From: Modestobacter marinus
GTDB taxonomy: Bacteria; Actinomycetota; Actinomycetes; Mycobacteriales; Geodermatophilaceae
NCBI RefSeq assembly: GCF_019799945.1
Contig: NZ_JABGCH010000001.1
Location: 248,001-312,000 of the forward strand
DNA: 64,000 bases
Direction: 5' to 3'
A model generated the notes under the pieces. That model ran no database searches and was not told where the DNA came from. It saw nothing but the letters and a program-made list of their open reading frames with translations. This document shows, one piece after another, positions 45,633 through 57,928 of the stretch (positions are counted from its first letter, which is position 1; each line of letters starts with the position of its first letter). A program made the position numbers and the translations under genes.

Positions 45633-45926
45633 CTGCTCACGTCGGCCCGGTACCCCCCTCGGGGTGCCGGGCCGTCGTGCACTCGCCGTGCGGGCACCCG
45701 CCGGGAGGTCGTCCGCTGACGGCGTAATTGCGGCGGAACACCGCGCGTGGGGCCACAGTTGAACCCGTCGAGCCACCCGGACCGGGTGGGACGGCCTCGT
45801 CTCGACGCCGATCCGGTGGTGCGAACTACAGTGGAGCGACCGGTGCCCTGCGCGCCGACGAACGTCGGGTGTCCACCGTCCCTCCCGGGACCGAACACAG
45901 CCAGCCGGTCAGAGGAGAAGCAGCAG
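45633..45926. other. clpC upstream region
   Basis: About 290 bp without a gene. It holds a GGTACCCCCCTCG/CGGGTGCC-like hairpin near 45651-45672 and a ClgR-type box at 45714-45724. The clpC ATG follows AGAGGAGAAG. The frame open before ATG 45927 is non-conserved. Confidence 0.6.
45714..45724. promoter_or_regulatory. ClgR-type operator upstream of clpC
   Basis: CGCTGACGGCG fits the CGCYNANRGCG core described for ClgR, the actinobacterial activator of clp genes. It lies about 203 nt before the clpC ATG. The outer W positions of the published consensus are only partly met. Confidence 0.5.
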
Positions 45927-48458
<2,532 letters not shown>

Positions 48459-48519
48459 CAGAGGACCGCCGTCCTCCTCACCCCTCGCAGGCTCGGGGTG
48501 GGCCTCTGGACGGGATCCA

Positions 48520-48563
48520 GCAGGGGCCGTCCACCGCTCATCGGAGCGGTGGGCGGCCCCTGC
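48520..48563. terminator. strong bidirectional terminator between clpC and mutY
   Basis: 20-bp stem with a single G-T wobble (GCAGGGGCCGTCCACCGCTC against GAGCGGTGGGCGGCCCCTGC) and a 4-nt loop ATCG. Convergent genes end on either side. Confidence 0.85.
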
Positions 48564-48585
48564 CGCGTGTGGCGGGCCGGCGCCG

Positions 48586-49512
48586 CTAGTCCGGCAGGGA
48601 GAAGCGGCCGTCCTCGGTCTGCACCACCAGGCCGTCCACGAGCAGCGAGTCCAGGCAGCGGGACCGCTGGACGGCGTCGTCCCAGGCCGGCACGAGGGCA
48701 TCGGCGACCACCGGTTCGTGCGCGGCCCGCAGCACGTCCAGCAGCCGCCCGCGCACCTGCCGGTCGGTGCCGGCGAACCTCTGCACCCGCCGCGGCGGCC
48801 CCTCGTGGGCGGGGCTCCCGGAGAGCCGCCAGGTGCAGCGGTCCCGGACCGGGCACACCCCGCAGCGCGGCGTGCCGGCCACGCAGACCAGGGCGCCGAG
48901 CTCCATGACCGCGACGGAGAAGCGGACCGCACGGGCGTCGTCGTCGGGGGCGAGCGTGGCCACGTCGGTGAGGTCCGTGGCGCGGGCGGGAGCGGCCTCC
49001 GCCCGGCCGTGCAGGAGCCGGGCCACCACCCGGCGCACGTTGGTGTCGACGACGGGCTGCCGCCGGCCGTGGCCGAAGCAGCTGACCGCGCGGGCCGTGT
49101 AGGTGCCCACCCCCGGGAGGGCCTCGAGCTGGGCCACGTCCGCCGGCACGACCCCGCCGTGCCGCTCCACCAGGGCGACGGCCGCCTCCCGCAGCCGCAG
49201 TGCCCGGCGGGGGTACCCGAGCTTGCCCCAGGCCCGGATGACCTCCGCGGGGCTCGCGGCGGCCAGCGCGGCGGGGGTGGGCCAGCGTTCCAGCCAGGTA
49301 CGCCAGACCGGCTCCACCCGGGCCACCGGGGTCTGCTGGAGCATGACCTCGCTGACCAGGACGGCCCACGGGTCGGTGCCGGGTGCCCGCCACGGCAGGT
49401 CCCGCGCGGCCCCCGCGTACCAGTCGACGATGACCTCGCCCACCGGGTCGGGGGAGGCCGGCGGGGTCTCGTCGGGGAGCGCGCTCACGAGGGCCCAGTC
49501 TGCCTCGGGCAT
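48586..49512 (-). CDS. mutY: A/G-specific adenine glycosylase
   Basis: Removes adenine mispaired with 8-oxoguanine. 308 aa from ATG 49512; the longer frame upstream is a shadow. Catalytic Glu in SEVMLQQT, helix-hairpin-helix LPGVGTYTA, catalytic Asp in PVVDTNVRR, and a [4Fe-4S] loop C-x6-C-x2-C-x5-C. The C-terminal NUDIX-like domain is reduced to ~85 residues, as in other actinobacterial forms of about 300 aa. Its place beside disA/radA suits a genome-maintenance cluster. Confidence 0.94.
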   Translation of the reverse strand: MPEADWALVSALPDETPPASPDPVGEVIVDWYAGAARDLPWRAPGTDPWAVLVSEVMLQQTPVARVEPVWRTWLERWPTPAALAAASPAEVIRAWGKLGYPRRALRLREAAVALVERHGGVVPADVAQLEALPGVGTYTARAVSCFGHGRRQPVVDTNVRRVVARLLHGRAEAAPARATDLTDVATLAPDDDARAVRFSVAVMELGALVCVAGTPRCGVCPVRDRCTWRLSGSPAHEGPPRRVQRFAGTDRQVRGRLLDVLRAAHEPVVADALVPAWDDAVQRSRCLDSLLVDGLVVQTEDGRFSLPD

Positions 49513-49659
49513 CCGGGCGAGCGGTGGAGGGACCCGTTCGTCACGGGCGGTACCGAGCGTAGCGCAGCGGGTGAGGACGGCGTGACCTGCGCGGACGTGG
49601 TGCGCTCGTGCTGGCGTGGCGCGTGCGGCGCCGCGGATCGGGTTGGTTAGCGTCAGCGT

Positions 49660-50331
49660 GTGCTTCACCCCGTCGGCCCGTTGCCCGCCGTCGTCTACTG
49701 GCGGCGCCGCCTGCTCGTGCTGGGGTGCGCGGTGGGCCTCCTGGGCGGGGGCGGCTGGGTGACCGCCGCCGCGATGGGGAGCGACCCGGAGGAGAGCACG
49801 GCGACCGCCGCGACAGGCCCCGCTCCCGCGCCGCCGGTCCTGGACCAGGTGGTGCCCTCGCTCGCCGCCGTCGAGCTGCCGACGACCACACCGGCGCCCA
49901 CCGGCGTGCCGGAGCCCGTCGCCCCGGGGCCGGTCGAGGGCGGTCCGTGCACCGACGACATGATCAGCGTCGAGGTGCGATCCGACCCCGCCTCGGCACC
50001 GGTGGGGAGCAAGCCGACCTTCCACCTGGTGGTGACCAACGTCGCGCCGGTCTCCTGCGTGCGGACCCTGGACAAGGGGCTGCAGGAGGTCGTCCTGCTC
50101 GACGGCGCCGGCACCCGGCTGTGGGGGAGCAACGACTGCTTCCCGGAGGCCGGCTCGGACGTCCGGACACTGGCCCCGGGTGAGGCCGCGGACTTCTCGG
50201 TGCTCTGGAGCGGGCTGGGCAGCGAGCCTGGCTGTGCCGGGGACCGGGCGGCCCTGCCGCCGGGTCAGTACGTGCTGCGGGCGCGGCTGGACACCAAGAC
50301 CAGCCCGGACGCAGCCCTCACCCTCACCTGA
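49660..50331 (+). CDS. membrane-anchored extracytoplasmic protein (Rv3587c-like)
   Basis: 223 aa from GTG 49660. One N-terminal membrane anchor (LLVLGCAVGLLGGGGWVTAAA), a Thr/Pro/Ala-rich linker, then a ~120-residue beta domain with four cysteines that could form two disulfides (GPCTDD; SCVRT; NDCFPE; GCAGD). Same position as the conserved membrane protein between mutY and disA in mycobacteria. Function unknown. The stop codon lies in the outer stem of the terminator shared with disA. Confidence 0.85.
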   Translation: MLHPVGPLPAVVYWRRRLLVLGCAVGLLGGGGWVTAAAMGSDPEESTATAATGPAPAPPVLDQVVPSLAAVELPTTTPAPTGVPEPVAPGPVEGGPCTDDMISVEVRSDPASAPVGSKPTFHLVVTNVAPVSCVRTLDKGLQEVVLLDGAGTRLWGSNDCFPEAGSDVRTLAPGEAADFSVLWSGLGSEPGCAGDRAALPPGQYVLRARLDTKTSPDAALTLT

Positions 50332-50374
50332 AGAAGGACCCCTCTGCAGGGGCCAGGAGCGGCGGGGTTCTTCA
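50329..50374. terminator. terminator containing both convergent stop codons
   Basis: TGAAGAA (50329-50335) pairs with TTCTTCA (50368-50374), and CCCC with GGGG inside it. The + strand TGA and the disA stop are each part of the outer stem. Read on the minus strand it ends in GGTCCTTCTTCA, like the GGTCCTT hairpin family. Confidence 0.7.
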
Positions 50375-51454
50375 GGAGTAGCGGTCGAGGATGGAGGTCT
50401 CGGCGAGCCGGGACAGGCCCTCTCGGATGCCGCGGGCGCGGGCCTCGCCGACACCGTCGACGGCCAGGAGGTCCTCGATGGTGGCGGCGAGCAGCTTCTG
50501 CAGCCCTCCGAAGTGGGTGACCAGCCGGTCGATGATCCCGGCGGGCAGCCGGGGCACCCGGGCCAGCAGCCGGTAACCCCGGGGGCTGACGGGGGAGTCC
50601 AGGGCGTCGGGGGCGGTGGGCAGGCCGTAGCAGCGGGCGACCGCGGACAGGTCGAGGAGCTCGGTGGCCGACAGCCCCCGCAGCGCGCCGAGGACCTCCT
50701 CGCCGGTGAGGTTGCGCCGCCCGCTGGGCAGGTAGTCGCGGACCAGCAGCCCGCGGTCCTCCTCGACCCCGGCCAGCATCTCGTCCAGCTGCAACGCGAG
50801 CAGCCGGCCGTCGGTGCCCAGCTCGACGACGAACCCCTCGATCTCGTCGGCGATGCGGCGGACCATCTCCAGGCGCTGGCTGACGCTCATCGCGTCGCGC
50901 ACCGTCACCAGGTCCTCGATCTCCAGGGCGGAGAGCGTGCTGGCCACCTCGTCGAGCCGGAGCTTGTACCGCTCCAGCGCCGCCAGCGCCTGGTTGGCGC
51001 GGGCCAGGATGGTGGTGGGGTGCTCCAGCGTGTACCGCCGGCCGGCGACGTACACGGAGATGATGTGCATCGACTGGCTGACCGAGATGACCGGGAAGTC
51101 GGTCTGCAGCGCGACCCGCTCGGAGGTGCGGTGCCGGGTGCCGGACTCCTCGGTCGGGATGGTCGGGTCGGGCATCAGGTGGACGCCGGCCCGCACGATC
51201 CGGGTGCCGTCCGTGGAGAGGATGACCGCGCCGTCCATCTTGGCCAGCTCACGCAGCCGGGTGGCCGAAATGGCGACGTCCAGCGCGAACCCGCCGGTGC
51301 ACAGCGACTCGACGACCCGGTCGTAGCCCAGGACGATCAGCGCACCGGTCCGGCCGGCCAGGATCCGCTCGAGGCCGTCCCGCAGCGCGGTGCCGGGGGC
51401 GATCCGGCCGAGCAGTTCCCGCAGTGCAACCTCGGGGTCCACAGCGGGGGGCAC
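50372..51454 (-). CDS. disA: DNA integrity scanning diadenylate cyclase
   Basis: Makes c-di-AMP from ATP and pauses at branched DNA. 360 aa from GTG 51454 (AGGAGC six nt ahead). N-terminal DAC domain with MDGAVILS (DGA) and [11 protein letters not shown] (RHR), a helical spine, and a C-terminal HhH DNA-binding domain ([16 protein letters not shown]). The annotated frame could extend to 51574, but that part is low-complexity. radA lies just upstream on the same strand (end 51568), as in most actinobacteria. Confidence 0.96.
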   Translation of the reverse strand: MPPAVDPEVALRELLGRIAPGTALRDGLERILAGRTGALIVLGYDRVVESLCTGGFALDVAISATRLRELAKMDGAVILSTDGTRIVRAGVHLMPDPTIPTEESGTRHRTSERVALQTDFPVISVSQSMHIISVYVAGRRYTLEHPTTILARANQALAALERYKLRLDEVASTLSALEIEDLVTVRDAMSVSQRLEMVRRIADEIEGFVVELGTDGRLLALQLDEMLAGVEEDRGLLVRDYLPSGRRNLTGEEVLGALRGLSATELLDLSAVARCYGLPTAPDALDSPVSPRGYRLLARVPRLPAGIIDRLVTHFGGLQKLLAATIEDLLAVDGVGEARARGIREGLSRLAETSILDRYS

Positions 51455-51567
51455 GAGCGCTCCTGACGGTCGGGTTGTACCGGCGCCGAGTCTACGTGGA
51501 CCCCCTGCGGCCCCGGACACGGTGGCTCCTCCCGCGGGCTCGCGCAGGCGTGCCGTGGACGTGGCGT

Positions 51568-52935
51568 TCACCACAGCCGGGCGAACGCCGTCCCGAGGTC
51601 GGGGACCTCGATCAGCCGCATGCCCTTGGGCGCCGGACCGCTGTCCTCGGGGACGAGGGCCGCCGTGTAGCCCTGGCGCGCGGCCTCGGCCAGCCGCCGT
51701 CCGGTGCCGCCGACCCGGCGGATCTCCCCGGACAGCCCGACCTCGCCGATCGCCACCAGCCCGCCGGGGAGCGGGCGGTCCTTGGACGCCGAGGCGATGG
51801 CCAGGGCCAGGGCCAGGTCGGCCGCGGGCTCGACGATCCGCACCCCGCCCACCGAGGCGGCGAAGACGTCGGCGTCACCGAGCCGGACGCCGCCGCGGCG
51901 CTCGACGACGGCGTTGACCATCGCGACCCGCTGGGAGTCCAGGCCGCTGACCGCCCGGCGCGGCGACCCGCCACCACCGGAGGTGGCCACGAGCGCCTGG
52001 ACCTCGGCCAGCAGCGGCCGGCTGCCCTCCATGGTCACGGTCACGCAGCTGCCCGGGACCGGGGCGGACCGGCGGGAGACGAACAGGTGCGAGGGGTCGG
52101 GCACGCCGACGACCCCGTTGTCGGCGATCTCGAAGCAGCCGATCTCGTCGGCCGGGCCGAACCGGTTCTTCGTCGCCCGGATCAGCCGCAGGGTCGAGTG
52201 CCGCTCGCCGTCGAAGGAGATGACGACGTCGACGAGGTGCTCCAGGGCGCGGGGGCCGGCGATCGCGCCGTCCTTGGTCACGTGCCCCACGAGGATCGTG
52301 GTCATCCCGCGGGACTTGGCCACCGCGATGAGCGCGCTGGCCACCGCACGCACCTGGGTGGCGCCGCCGTCGGTGCCGTCGACCGCGGGAGAGCGCACCG
52401 TCTGGACGCTGTCGAGGACCAGCAGGGAGGGGTCCAGCTCCTCGACGTGGGAGAGGACGGCGGACAGCTCGGTCTCCGCCGCGAGGTACAGCTCGTCGTG
52501 CAGGGCGCCGATGCGCTCGGCCCGCAGCCGGACCTGGGCGGCGGACTCCTCGCCGGAGACGACCAGCGTGGGGCCGTTGGCCGCGGCGACCTTGTGCGCG
52601 ACCTCCAGCAGCAGCGTGGACTTGCCGACGCCCGGCTCCCCTGCGACCAGCAGGACGGCGCCGGGCACCAGCCCGCCGCCGAGCACCCGGTCGAACTCCG
52701 GGATGCCGGTGGGGACGGCCCGGGCCCCGGCCAGCTCGACCTGGGCGATCGGGCGGGCCCTGGCGGTGACCGGCCCGGCGCTGACCGCGCGCAGCGGTGC
52801 GGCGACCGCGCCCAGCTCCTGCACGGTGCCCCAGGCCTGGCACTCGGGGCACCGGCCGACCCACTTGGCGGAGGCGTAGCCGCAGTCGGTGCAGCGGTGG
52901 GCGGGGCGGGCGGACTTCACGCCGGAGGAAGGCAC
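51568..52935 (-). CDS. radA: DNA repair protein RadA
   Basis: Sms/RadA branch-migration helicase of recombination. 455 aa from GTG 52935. N-terminal zinc finger [18 protein letters not shown], RecA-like core with GEPGVGKST, the RadA-specific TKNRFG motif, and a Lon-protease-like C-terminal domain. Runs toward disA with a 113-nt gap; the two are functionally linked in Bacillus and M. tuberculosis. Confidence 0.97.
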   Translation of the reverse strand: MPSSGVKSARPAHRCTDCGYASAKWVGRCPECQAWGTVQELGAVAAPLRAVSAGPVTARARPIAQVELAGARAVPTGIPEFDRVLGGGLVPGAVLLVAGEPGVGKSTLLLEVAHKVAAANGPTLVVSGEESAAQVRLRAERIGALHDELYLAAETELSAVLSHVEELDPSLLVLDSVQTVRSPAVDGTDGGATQVRAVASALIAVAKSRGMTTILVGHVTKDGAIAGPRALEHLVDVVISFDGERHSTLRLIRATKNRFGPADEIGCFEIADNGVVGVPDPSHLFVSRRSAPVPGSCVTVTMEGSRPLLAEVQALVATSGGGGSPRRAVSGLDSQRVAMVNAVVERRGGVRLGDADVFAASVGGVRIVEPAADLALALAIASASKDRPLPGGLVAIGEVGLSGEIRRVGGTGRRLAEAARQGYTAALVPEDSGPAPKGMRLIEVPDLGTAFARLW

Positions 52936-52993
52936 TCCGCCATGGTGACGGCGGGGTACGACAGGAGCGGGGAGCGAGCAGTACGGCGGCGGG

Positions 52994-53584
52994 TCACTCG
53001 CCCTCGCCCTCGCCCTGCTCCGCGGCGCCGCCCTCCTCGTGGAAGTCGAACGCCTCGCCGCGCGGCAGGTCCCGGCTCGCCACCCCGACGGGGACGGCGA
53101 CGGTCACCGCGCCGGCCTCCTCGAAGGTGAACGTGACGTCGAGGTACTGGCCGACGGTGAGCTCCTCGCTGAGGCCCACGAGCGTCACCGAGGGGCCCTG
53201 GCCGGTGCCCATGGTCACCGCGCCGCCGGCCGGCACGTCGATCGAGAGCTGGCCGGCCGCACCGGCACCCGCCGCGGGGGCGGAGGGGTCGACGACGGCC
53301 ACGTCGGTGAAGCCGTCGCCCTCGATGCCCACGAGGGTGTCGTCGACCGTGGCCGAGCTGGCCACCGTCCCGATCAGCCGGGCGTCGGTGCCGGGGGCGT
53401 ACACCCCGCCGGTCGGGTAGGCCAGCTGGAGGCCGCGGAGGGCCAGCGGACCCACGTCGGCGGCGTTCCCCAGGTTCTGCTCCTGCGTGGCGGTCTGCGA
53501 GACCTGACCAGCACTGCAGGCAGTCAGCACGGCCGGAGAGAGCAGCAGGGCACTCATCGCGGCAGCGCGCAGTGCGCGGTTCAC
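52994..53584 (-). CDS. LpqE-like lipoprotein
   Basis: 196 aa from GTG 53584 (CGGAGG 8 nt ahead). Signal peptide ending in lipobox LTAC, then a single beta-rich domain with DVPAGGAVTMGTGQGPSVTLVGL in parts, resembling the copper-chaperone-type (PCuAC-like) sandwich, although a clear copper-binding Met/His set is not seen. It has an acidic tail (EEGGAAEQGEGEGE). Position between radA and carD is that of LpqE in mycobacteria. Function unknown. Confidence 0.8.
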   Translation of the reverse strand: MNRALRAAAMSALLLSPAVLTACSAGQVSQTATQEQNLGNAADVGPLALRGLQLAYPTGGVYAPGTDARLIGTVASSATVDDTLVGIEGDGFTDVAVVDPSAPAAGAGAAGQLSIDVPAGGAVTMGTGQGPSVTLVGLSEELTVGQYLDVTFTFEEAGAVTVAVPVGVASRDLPRGEAFDFHEEGGAAEQGEGEGE

Positions 53585-53685
53585 AGCGTCGACCTCCGAG
53601 AGACATGACGTCCACCGCGGACGGGTGGTACGAGTCGCGGTGAGCCTAACGGTCACCTCAGGATGTCCGCTCGGAGGTGACGTCG

Positions 53686-55263
53686 ATGGAGACACGACGT
53701 TCGTCGGGCCCGGCCGGCGTGCCCGCGGCACCCGACGACCCGGCGCTGGCCGACTTCCCAGTTCAGGCGCCCGGGACCCGCCGCTGGTGCTTCGCCGACC
53801 AGCTCGGCCCGCACTTCCTCGACGCGCCGGACCAGCCGGTGCTGCTCGTCGAGTCCCGCGCCGTCTTCCGCCGGCGCCGCTTCCACCGGCAGAAGGCGCA
53901 CCTGCTGCTGTCGGCGCTGCGGCACCGCGCGGCCGAGCTGGGTGACCAGGCGCTGTTCCTGCGGACCGGCACCTACGGGGAGGCCCTCGACCGGGTGGGG
54001 GACCCGCTGTCGGTGTGCGCCCCCACCACCTGGCCGGCGCGGGACCTGGTCCTGGCGCGGCCGGGTGTGCAGGTGCTCGAGGCGCGGGGCTTCGTCACCC
54101 GGCAGGCCGACTTCCGGCGCTGGGCCGCGCTGCGGCCGCGGCAGCGCCTGCTGATGGACGACTTCTACCGCGCGGCGCGGCGGTTCCACGACGTCCTGAT
54201 GGATGGCACCGAGCCGGTCGGCGGCACCTGGAACCTCGATGCCGAGAACCGCGAGCCCCCGCCGGCCGACGGGCGGTCGCCCGCCCCGCCGCCCTGGCTG
54301 CCGGTCGAGGACGAGATCGATGAGCAGGTGCGGGCGGACCTGTACCGGTGGGCGGCCGAGGGCGACGTGGCCTTCGTCGGCGACGACGGGCCCCGGCTGT
54401 TCCCGGTCACCGCCGCGGAGGCGGAGCGTCGGCTGGCGGACTTCCTCACCCACCGGCTGCCGGCGTTCGGCCCGCACGAGGACGCCATGCTCGCCGGCGA
54501 CCCCTGGCTGGCGCACTCGATGCTGTCGGCCGCGCTGAACCTCGGGCTGGTCGACCCGCTCGACGTCGTCCACCGCGCCGAGCAGGCGTACCGGGACTCG
54601 GTCGCCGCCGGTGACCCGCTGCCGCTGAACTCCGTGGAGGGGTTCGTCCGCCAGGTGATGGGGTGGCGCGACTGGATGTGGCACCTCTACTGGCACCTGG
54701 GCCGCGACTACCGCCACGGCAACGCCCTGCAGGCGACCGAGGAGGTGCCGGCCTGGCTCGCCGAGCTCGACGCGGAGGCCGTGCACGCCAACTGCCTGTC
54801 GCACGTGCTAGCCGACGTCCGGGAGCGCGGCTGGGTGCACCACATCCCGCGGCTGATAGTGCTGGGCAACTACGCCCTGCAGCGCGGCATCGAGCCGCTG
54901 GCGATGACGGACTGGTTCCACCGGGTCTTCGTCGACGGCTACGACTGGGTGATGGTGGCCAACGTGGTCGGGATGAGCCAGCACGCCGACGGCGGGGTGC
55001 TGGCGACCAAGCCCTACGCGGCCGGCGGCGCCTACATCGACCGGATGAGCGACTACTGCGGCGGCTGCCGGTACGACCCGAGGAAGCGCCTCGGGGACGA
55101 CGCCTGCCCGTACACCGCGGGCTACTGGGCCTTCCTCGACCGCAACCGGGAACGGCTGGCCGGCAACCGGCGGATGCGCCAGCCGCTGGCCGGGCTGGGC
55201 CGGCTGCGCGACCTGGACGCGGTCGTCGAGCAGGAGGGGCTGCGCGGGACCGACCCGCCCTAG
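53686..55263 (+). CDS. iron-sulfur (FeS-BCP) photolyase/cryptochrome
   Basis: 525 aa from ATG 53686 (CGGAGG 8 nt ahead). Deoxyribodipyrimidine photolyase-related protein of the PhrB/CryB class: N-terminal Rossmann-like domain (FADQLGPHFLD), FAD-binding C-terminal domain (ADGGVLATKPYAAGGAY in part), and four cysteines for a [4Fe-4S] cluster (NCLSH; YCGGCRYD; DDACPY). Members repair (6-4) photoproducts or act as light sensors. It lies between lpqE and carD, a spot without it in mycobacteria as I recall, so it may be an insertion. The stop overlaps that of the convergent UbiA gene. Confidence 0.9.
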   Translation: METRRSSGPAGVPAAPDDPALADFPVQAPGTRRWCFADQLGPHFLDAPDQPVLLVESRAVFRRRRFHRQKAHLLLSALRHRAAELGDQALFLRTGTYGEALDRVGDPLSVCAPTTWPARDLVLARPGVQVLEARGFVTRQADFRRWAALRPRQRLLMDDFYRAARRFHDVLMDGTEPVGGTWNLDAENREPPPADGRSPAPPPWLPVEDEIDEQVRADLYRWAAEGDVAFVGDDGPRLFPVTAAEAERRLADFLTHRLPAFGPHEDAMLAGDPWLAHSMLSAALNLGLVDPLDVVHRAEQAYRDSVAAGDPLPLNSVEGFVRQVMGWRDWMWHLYWHLGRDYRHGNALQATEEVPAWLAELDAEAVHANCLSHVLADVRERGWVHHIPRLIVLGNYALQRGIEPLAMTDWFHRVFVDGYDWVMVANVVGMSQHADGGVLATKPYAAGGAYIDRMSDYCGGCRYDPRKRLGDDACPYTAGYWAFLDRNRERLAGNRRMRQPLAGLGRLRDLDAVVEQEGLRGTDPP

Positions 55264-56120
55264 TTGAGCGACGCGCCGCCGGTCAGCAGCAGCACGACGT
55301 CCAGCACGGTCAGCAGCATCACGGCGGGGAACGCCAGCCGCCGCGCCCGGGGGCTGCCGGCGAGCGCGGCGAGGACGACGGCCGGCGCGGCCAGCGCGCA
55401 GGCCAGCCAGCCCAGGACGGTGGGCGGCCCGGCGGGGCCGAGGACCAGGAGCAGGGACGCGGTGCCGAGCAGCACCGCGCCGGCCACCGCGGAGACGACC
55501 GGCCCGACCCGGTGGGGGAGCCCGCGGACGCCGGTGCCCAGGTCGTCGTCGACGTCCGGGGCCACGTTGGCGACGTGCGCCGCCCCGCCGAGCGCGGCGC
55601 CGGCCGCGACCAGCCACCAGGGCGCCGCCGCGCCGCCGGGAGCGGCGGCGACCACGCCCGCGGGGAGGGCGCCGAAGCCGGTCAGGTACGGCACGGGGGA
55701 GAGGGCCGTCCGCTTGAGGCCCAGGTCGTAGGCCCAGCCGCTGGCTACGAGCACCAGCAGCAGGAGGCCCGGGACGATGCCGAGCAGCAGTGAGAGGACG
55801 ACGGACACCGCCAGTGCGACGAACGCCCCGGTGCGCAACCCGGCCGGGGTGACCACGCCCTGGACGACGGGCTTGTCGGAGCGTGCCACGGCCCGGTCCC
55901 GGTCGGCGTCGAGCCAGTCGTTGCACCAGCCGATCGAGGCCTGGCCGGTGAGCACGGCCGCGCCCAGCAGCGCGGTGCGCGCCGGGCCGGCGCCGGCCGC
56001 GACGGCGAGCAGCACGGCGACCGTCGTGACCGCCAGCGCGGGCTGCAGGTGGGTCGCCCGGGCGAGCGCCGCCGCCGTCCGCAGGGCGCTCCGGCGACCG
56101 GCGAGGTCCCGTCCAGGCAC
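55260..56120 (-). CDS. UbiA-family prenyltransferase (SCO3242-like)
   Basis: 286 aa from GTG 56120 (GGGAGGGGG ahead). Eight to nine membrane helices. The first Asp-rich motif is NDWLDADRD, the second is NVAPDVDDDLGTG, both used to bind prenyl diphosphate through Mg2+. Acceptor unknown: could be a menaquinone-like, haem or lipid aromatic. Resembles the SCO3242-type subgroup of actinobacteria. Divergent from carD; convergent, with a 3-nt overlap, with the photolyase. Confidence 0.85.
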   Translation of the reverse strand: MPGRDLAGRRSALRTAAALARATHLQPALAVTTVAVLLAVAAGAGPARTALLGAAVLTGQASIGWCNDWLDADRDRAVARSDKPVVQGVVTPAGLRTGAFVALAVSVVLSLLLGIVPGLLLLVLVASGWAYDLGLKRTALSPVPYLTGFGALPAGVVAAAPGGAAAPWWLVAAGAALGGAAHVANVAPDVDDDLGTGVRGLPHRVGPVVSAVAGAVLLGTASLLLVLGPAGPPTVLGWLACALAAPAVVLAALAGSPRARRLAFPAVMLLTVLDVVLLLTGGASLN

Positions 56121-56217
56121 ACCGACCCCCTCCCTGTCAACCCCGCGTTGACCTCGGTCGAGCCGCTGACCTGCGCGTTTGTCGGACATCGACGAGCCGG
56201 GCGGCATTCTGCCGTGG

Positions 56218-56223
56218 TATCCT
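56218..56223 (+). promoter_or_regulatory. extended -10 of carD
   Basis: TGGTATCCT carries a TATCCT -10 with an upstream TGG extension, about 28 nt before the carD ATG, with GAAAGGGG as ribosome site between. No good -35 was found at 17 nt. Confidence 0.5.
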
Positions 56224-56250
56224 GGTCTGAGCGAAAGGGGTCACACACAC

Positions 56251-56733
56251 ATGGGCTTCACTGTCGGCGAGACCGTCGTCTACCCGCACCACGGCGCTGC
56301 GCTCATCGAGGCGATCGAGAAGCGGACCATCAAGGGCGAAGAGAAGGCCTACCTCGTGCTCAAGGTCGCCCAGGGCGACCTGACCGTACGTGTCCCGGCT
56401 GACAACGCGGAGATCGTGGGCGTCCGCGACGTCGTCGGTCAAGAGGGCCTGAACCGGGTCTTCGAGGTCCTGCGTGCCCCCCACACCGAGGAGCCGACCA
56501 ACTGGTCGCGCCGGTACAAGGCCAACCTCGAGAAGCTCGCGTCCGGTGACGTGAACAAGGTCGCCGAGGTCGTGCGTGACCTCTGGCGGCGCGACAAGGA
56601 CCGCGGCCTGTCCGCGGGCGAGAAGCGGATGCTGTCTAAGGCCCGTCAGATCCTGGTCAGCGAGCTCGCGCTCGCCGAGGGGACCAACGAGGACAAGGCC
56701 GAGGTGCTCCTCGACGAGGTCCTGGCCTCCTGA
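56251..56733 (+). CDS. carD: CarD-family RNA polymerase-binding regulator
   Basis: Global transcription factor that stabilises open complexes at rRNA and other promoters. 160 aa from ATG 56251. N-terminal RNAP-interacting Tudor-like domain ([21 protein letters not shown]) and C-terminal helical DNA-binding domain with the conserved Trp in [10 protein letters not shown]...[13 protein letters not shown]. Length matches M. tuberculosis CarD. Followed by ispD 38 nt on. Confidence 0.97.
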   Translation: MGFTVGETVVYPHHGAALIEAIEKRTIKGEEKAYLVLKVAQGDLTVRVPADNAEIVGVRDVVGQEGLNRVFEVLRAPHTEEPTNWSRRYKANLEKLASGDVNKVAEVVRDLWRRDKDRGLSAGEKRMLSKARQILVSELALAEGTNEDKAEVLLDEVLAS

Positions 56734-56771
56734 GCGACCCCGCTCCACGTAGTTCCACCCAGACCACTCCC

Positions 56772-57437
56772 GTGCACGCTGTCGGCATCGTCGCAGCGGC
56801 CGGGAGTGGTCTGCGTCTGGGGGCAGAGCTGCCGAAGGCGCTGGTCCGGCTGGGTGGCCGGCCGCTGGTCTGCTGGGCGGTCGAGTCGCTGCGGGCCGGC
56901 GGGGTCGACGAGGTCGTCGTGGCCGTGCCGGAGCCACAGCAGGTCGCCTTCACCGCCGTCCTCCCCGCCGACGTCGCGGTCGTGGTCGGCGGCGACACCC
57001 GCACCGCCTCGGTCCGGGCCGCGCTCGCAGCCGCCCGCGAGCAGGCGGACGCGGTCCTCGTGCACGACGCCGCCCGGCCGCTGACCCCACCCGAGGTCGT
57101 CGCCCGGGTGCTGCGCGCGCTGGCCGGTGGGGCGCGGGCGGTGGTGCCGGTGCTGCCGGTCGTCGACACCACGGTCGTGGTCGACGGGGACGGCGTCGTC
57201 ACCGGTGACGTGCCGCGCCCGCCGCTGCGCCGCGTGCAGACCCCGCAGGGCTTCGACCGCGCGACCCTCGTGGACGCCTACGCCCGGCTGCACGGCGCTG
57301 CCACCGAGTTCACCGACGACGCCTCCGTGGTGCGGGCCGCCGGCATCCCGGTGCACACGGTCGACGGTGACGAGCGCGCCGCCAAGATCACCGTCGCTCA
57401 TGACCTGCGGATGGCAGAACTGCAGGTGGTCCGGTGA
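56772..57437 (+). CDS. ispD: 2-C-methyl-D-erythritol 4-phosphate cytidylyltransferase
   Basis: MEP-pathway isoprenoid synthesis, third step. 221 aa from GTG 56772. [10 protein letters not shown] nucleotide loop, [30 protein letters not shown] and TPQGFDR are all in place. Overlaps ispF by 4 nt (GTGA). Its products feed prenyl donors such as those used by the neighbouring UbiA protein. Confidence 0.96.
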   Translation: MHAVGIVAAAGSGLRLGAELPKALVRLGGRPLVCWAVESLRAGGVDEVVVAVPEPQQVAFTAVLPADVAVVVGGDTRTASVRAALAAAREQADAVLVHDAARPLTPPEVVARVLRALAGGARAVVPVLPVVDTTVVVDGDGVVTGDVPRPPLRRVQTPQGFDRATLVDAYARLHGAATEFTDDASVVRAAGIPVHTVDGDERAAKITVAHDLRMAELQVVR

Positions 57438-57928
57438 CGCTGCCGCGGGTCGGGGTCGGTACCGACGTGCACCCGATCGAGCCCGGCCGGGCGTGCTGGC
57501 TGGCCGGCCTGGAGTGGCCGGACGCCGACGGGTGCGCCGGGCACTCCGACGGCGACGTCGTCGCGCACGCCCTCACCGACGCCGTCCTCTCCGCCGCCGG
57601 CCTGGGGGACGTCGGCGGCCTGCTGGGCACCGACGACCCGCGCTGGGCCGGTGCCCGCGGGGTCGACGTCCTCGCGCACGTCCGGACCGTCCTCGCGGAC
57701 GCCGGCTGGACGATCGGCAACGCCTCGGTGCAGCTGATCGGGAACACCCCGAAGGCATCGCCGCGCAGGGCGGAGGCCGAGGCGGTGCTGTCCGCGGCGC
57801 TCGGCGCCCCGGTCAGCGTCACCGCCACCACCACCGACGGGCTGGGGCTCACCGGCCGGGGTGAGGGCCGTGCTGCGGTGGCGACCGCGCTGGTGGTCCG
57901 GGCGGGGTCCGTAGACTCCGCACGGTGA
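57434..57928 (+). CDS. ispF: 2-C-methyl-D-erythritol 2,4-cyclodiphosphate synthase
   Basis: Fifth MEP step. 164 aa from GTG 57434. Metal site [10 protein letters not shown] (Asp, His) and [15 protein letters not shown], then [19 protein letters not shown], and late [16 protein letters not shown]. Overlaps ispD upstream and cysS downstream. Confidence 0.97.
   Translation: MTLPRVGVGTDVHPIEPGRACWLAGLEWPDADGCAGHSDGDVVAHALTDAVLSAAGLGDVGGLLGTDDPRWAGARGVDVLAHVRTVLADAGWTIGNASVQLIGNTPKASPRRAEAEAVLSAALGAPVSVTATTTDGLGLTGRGEGRAAVATALVVRAGSVDSAR

Noticed and set aside
51424-53130. 568-residue + strand open frame
   Set aside because: Antisense to radA and the start of disA, whose motifs are clear on the minus strand.
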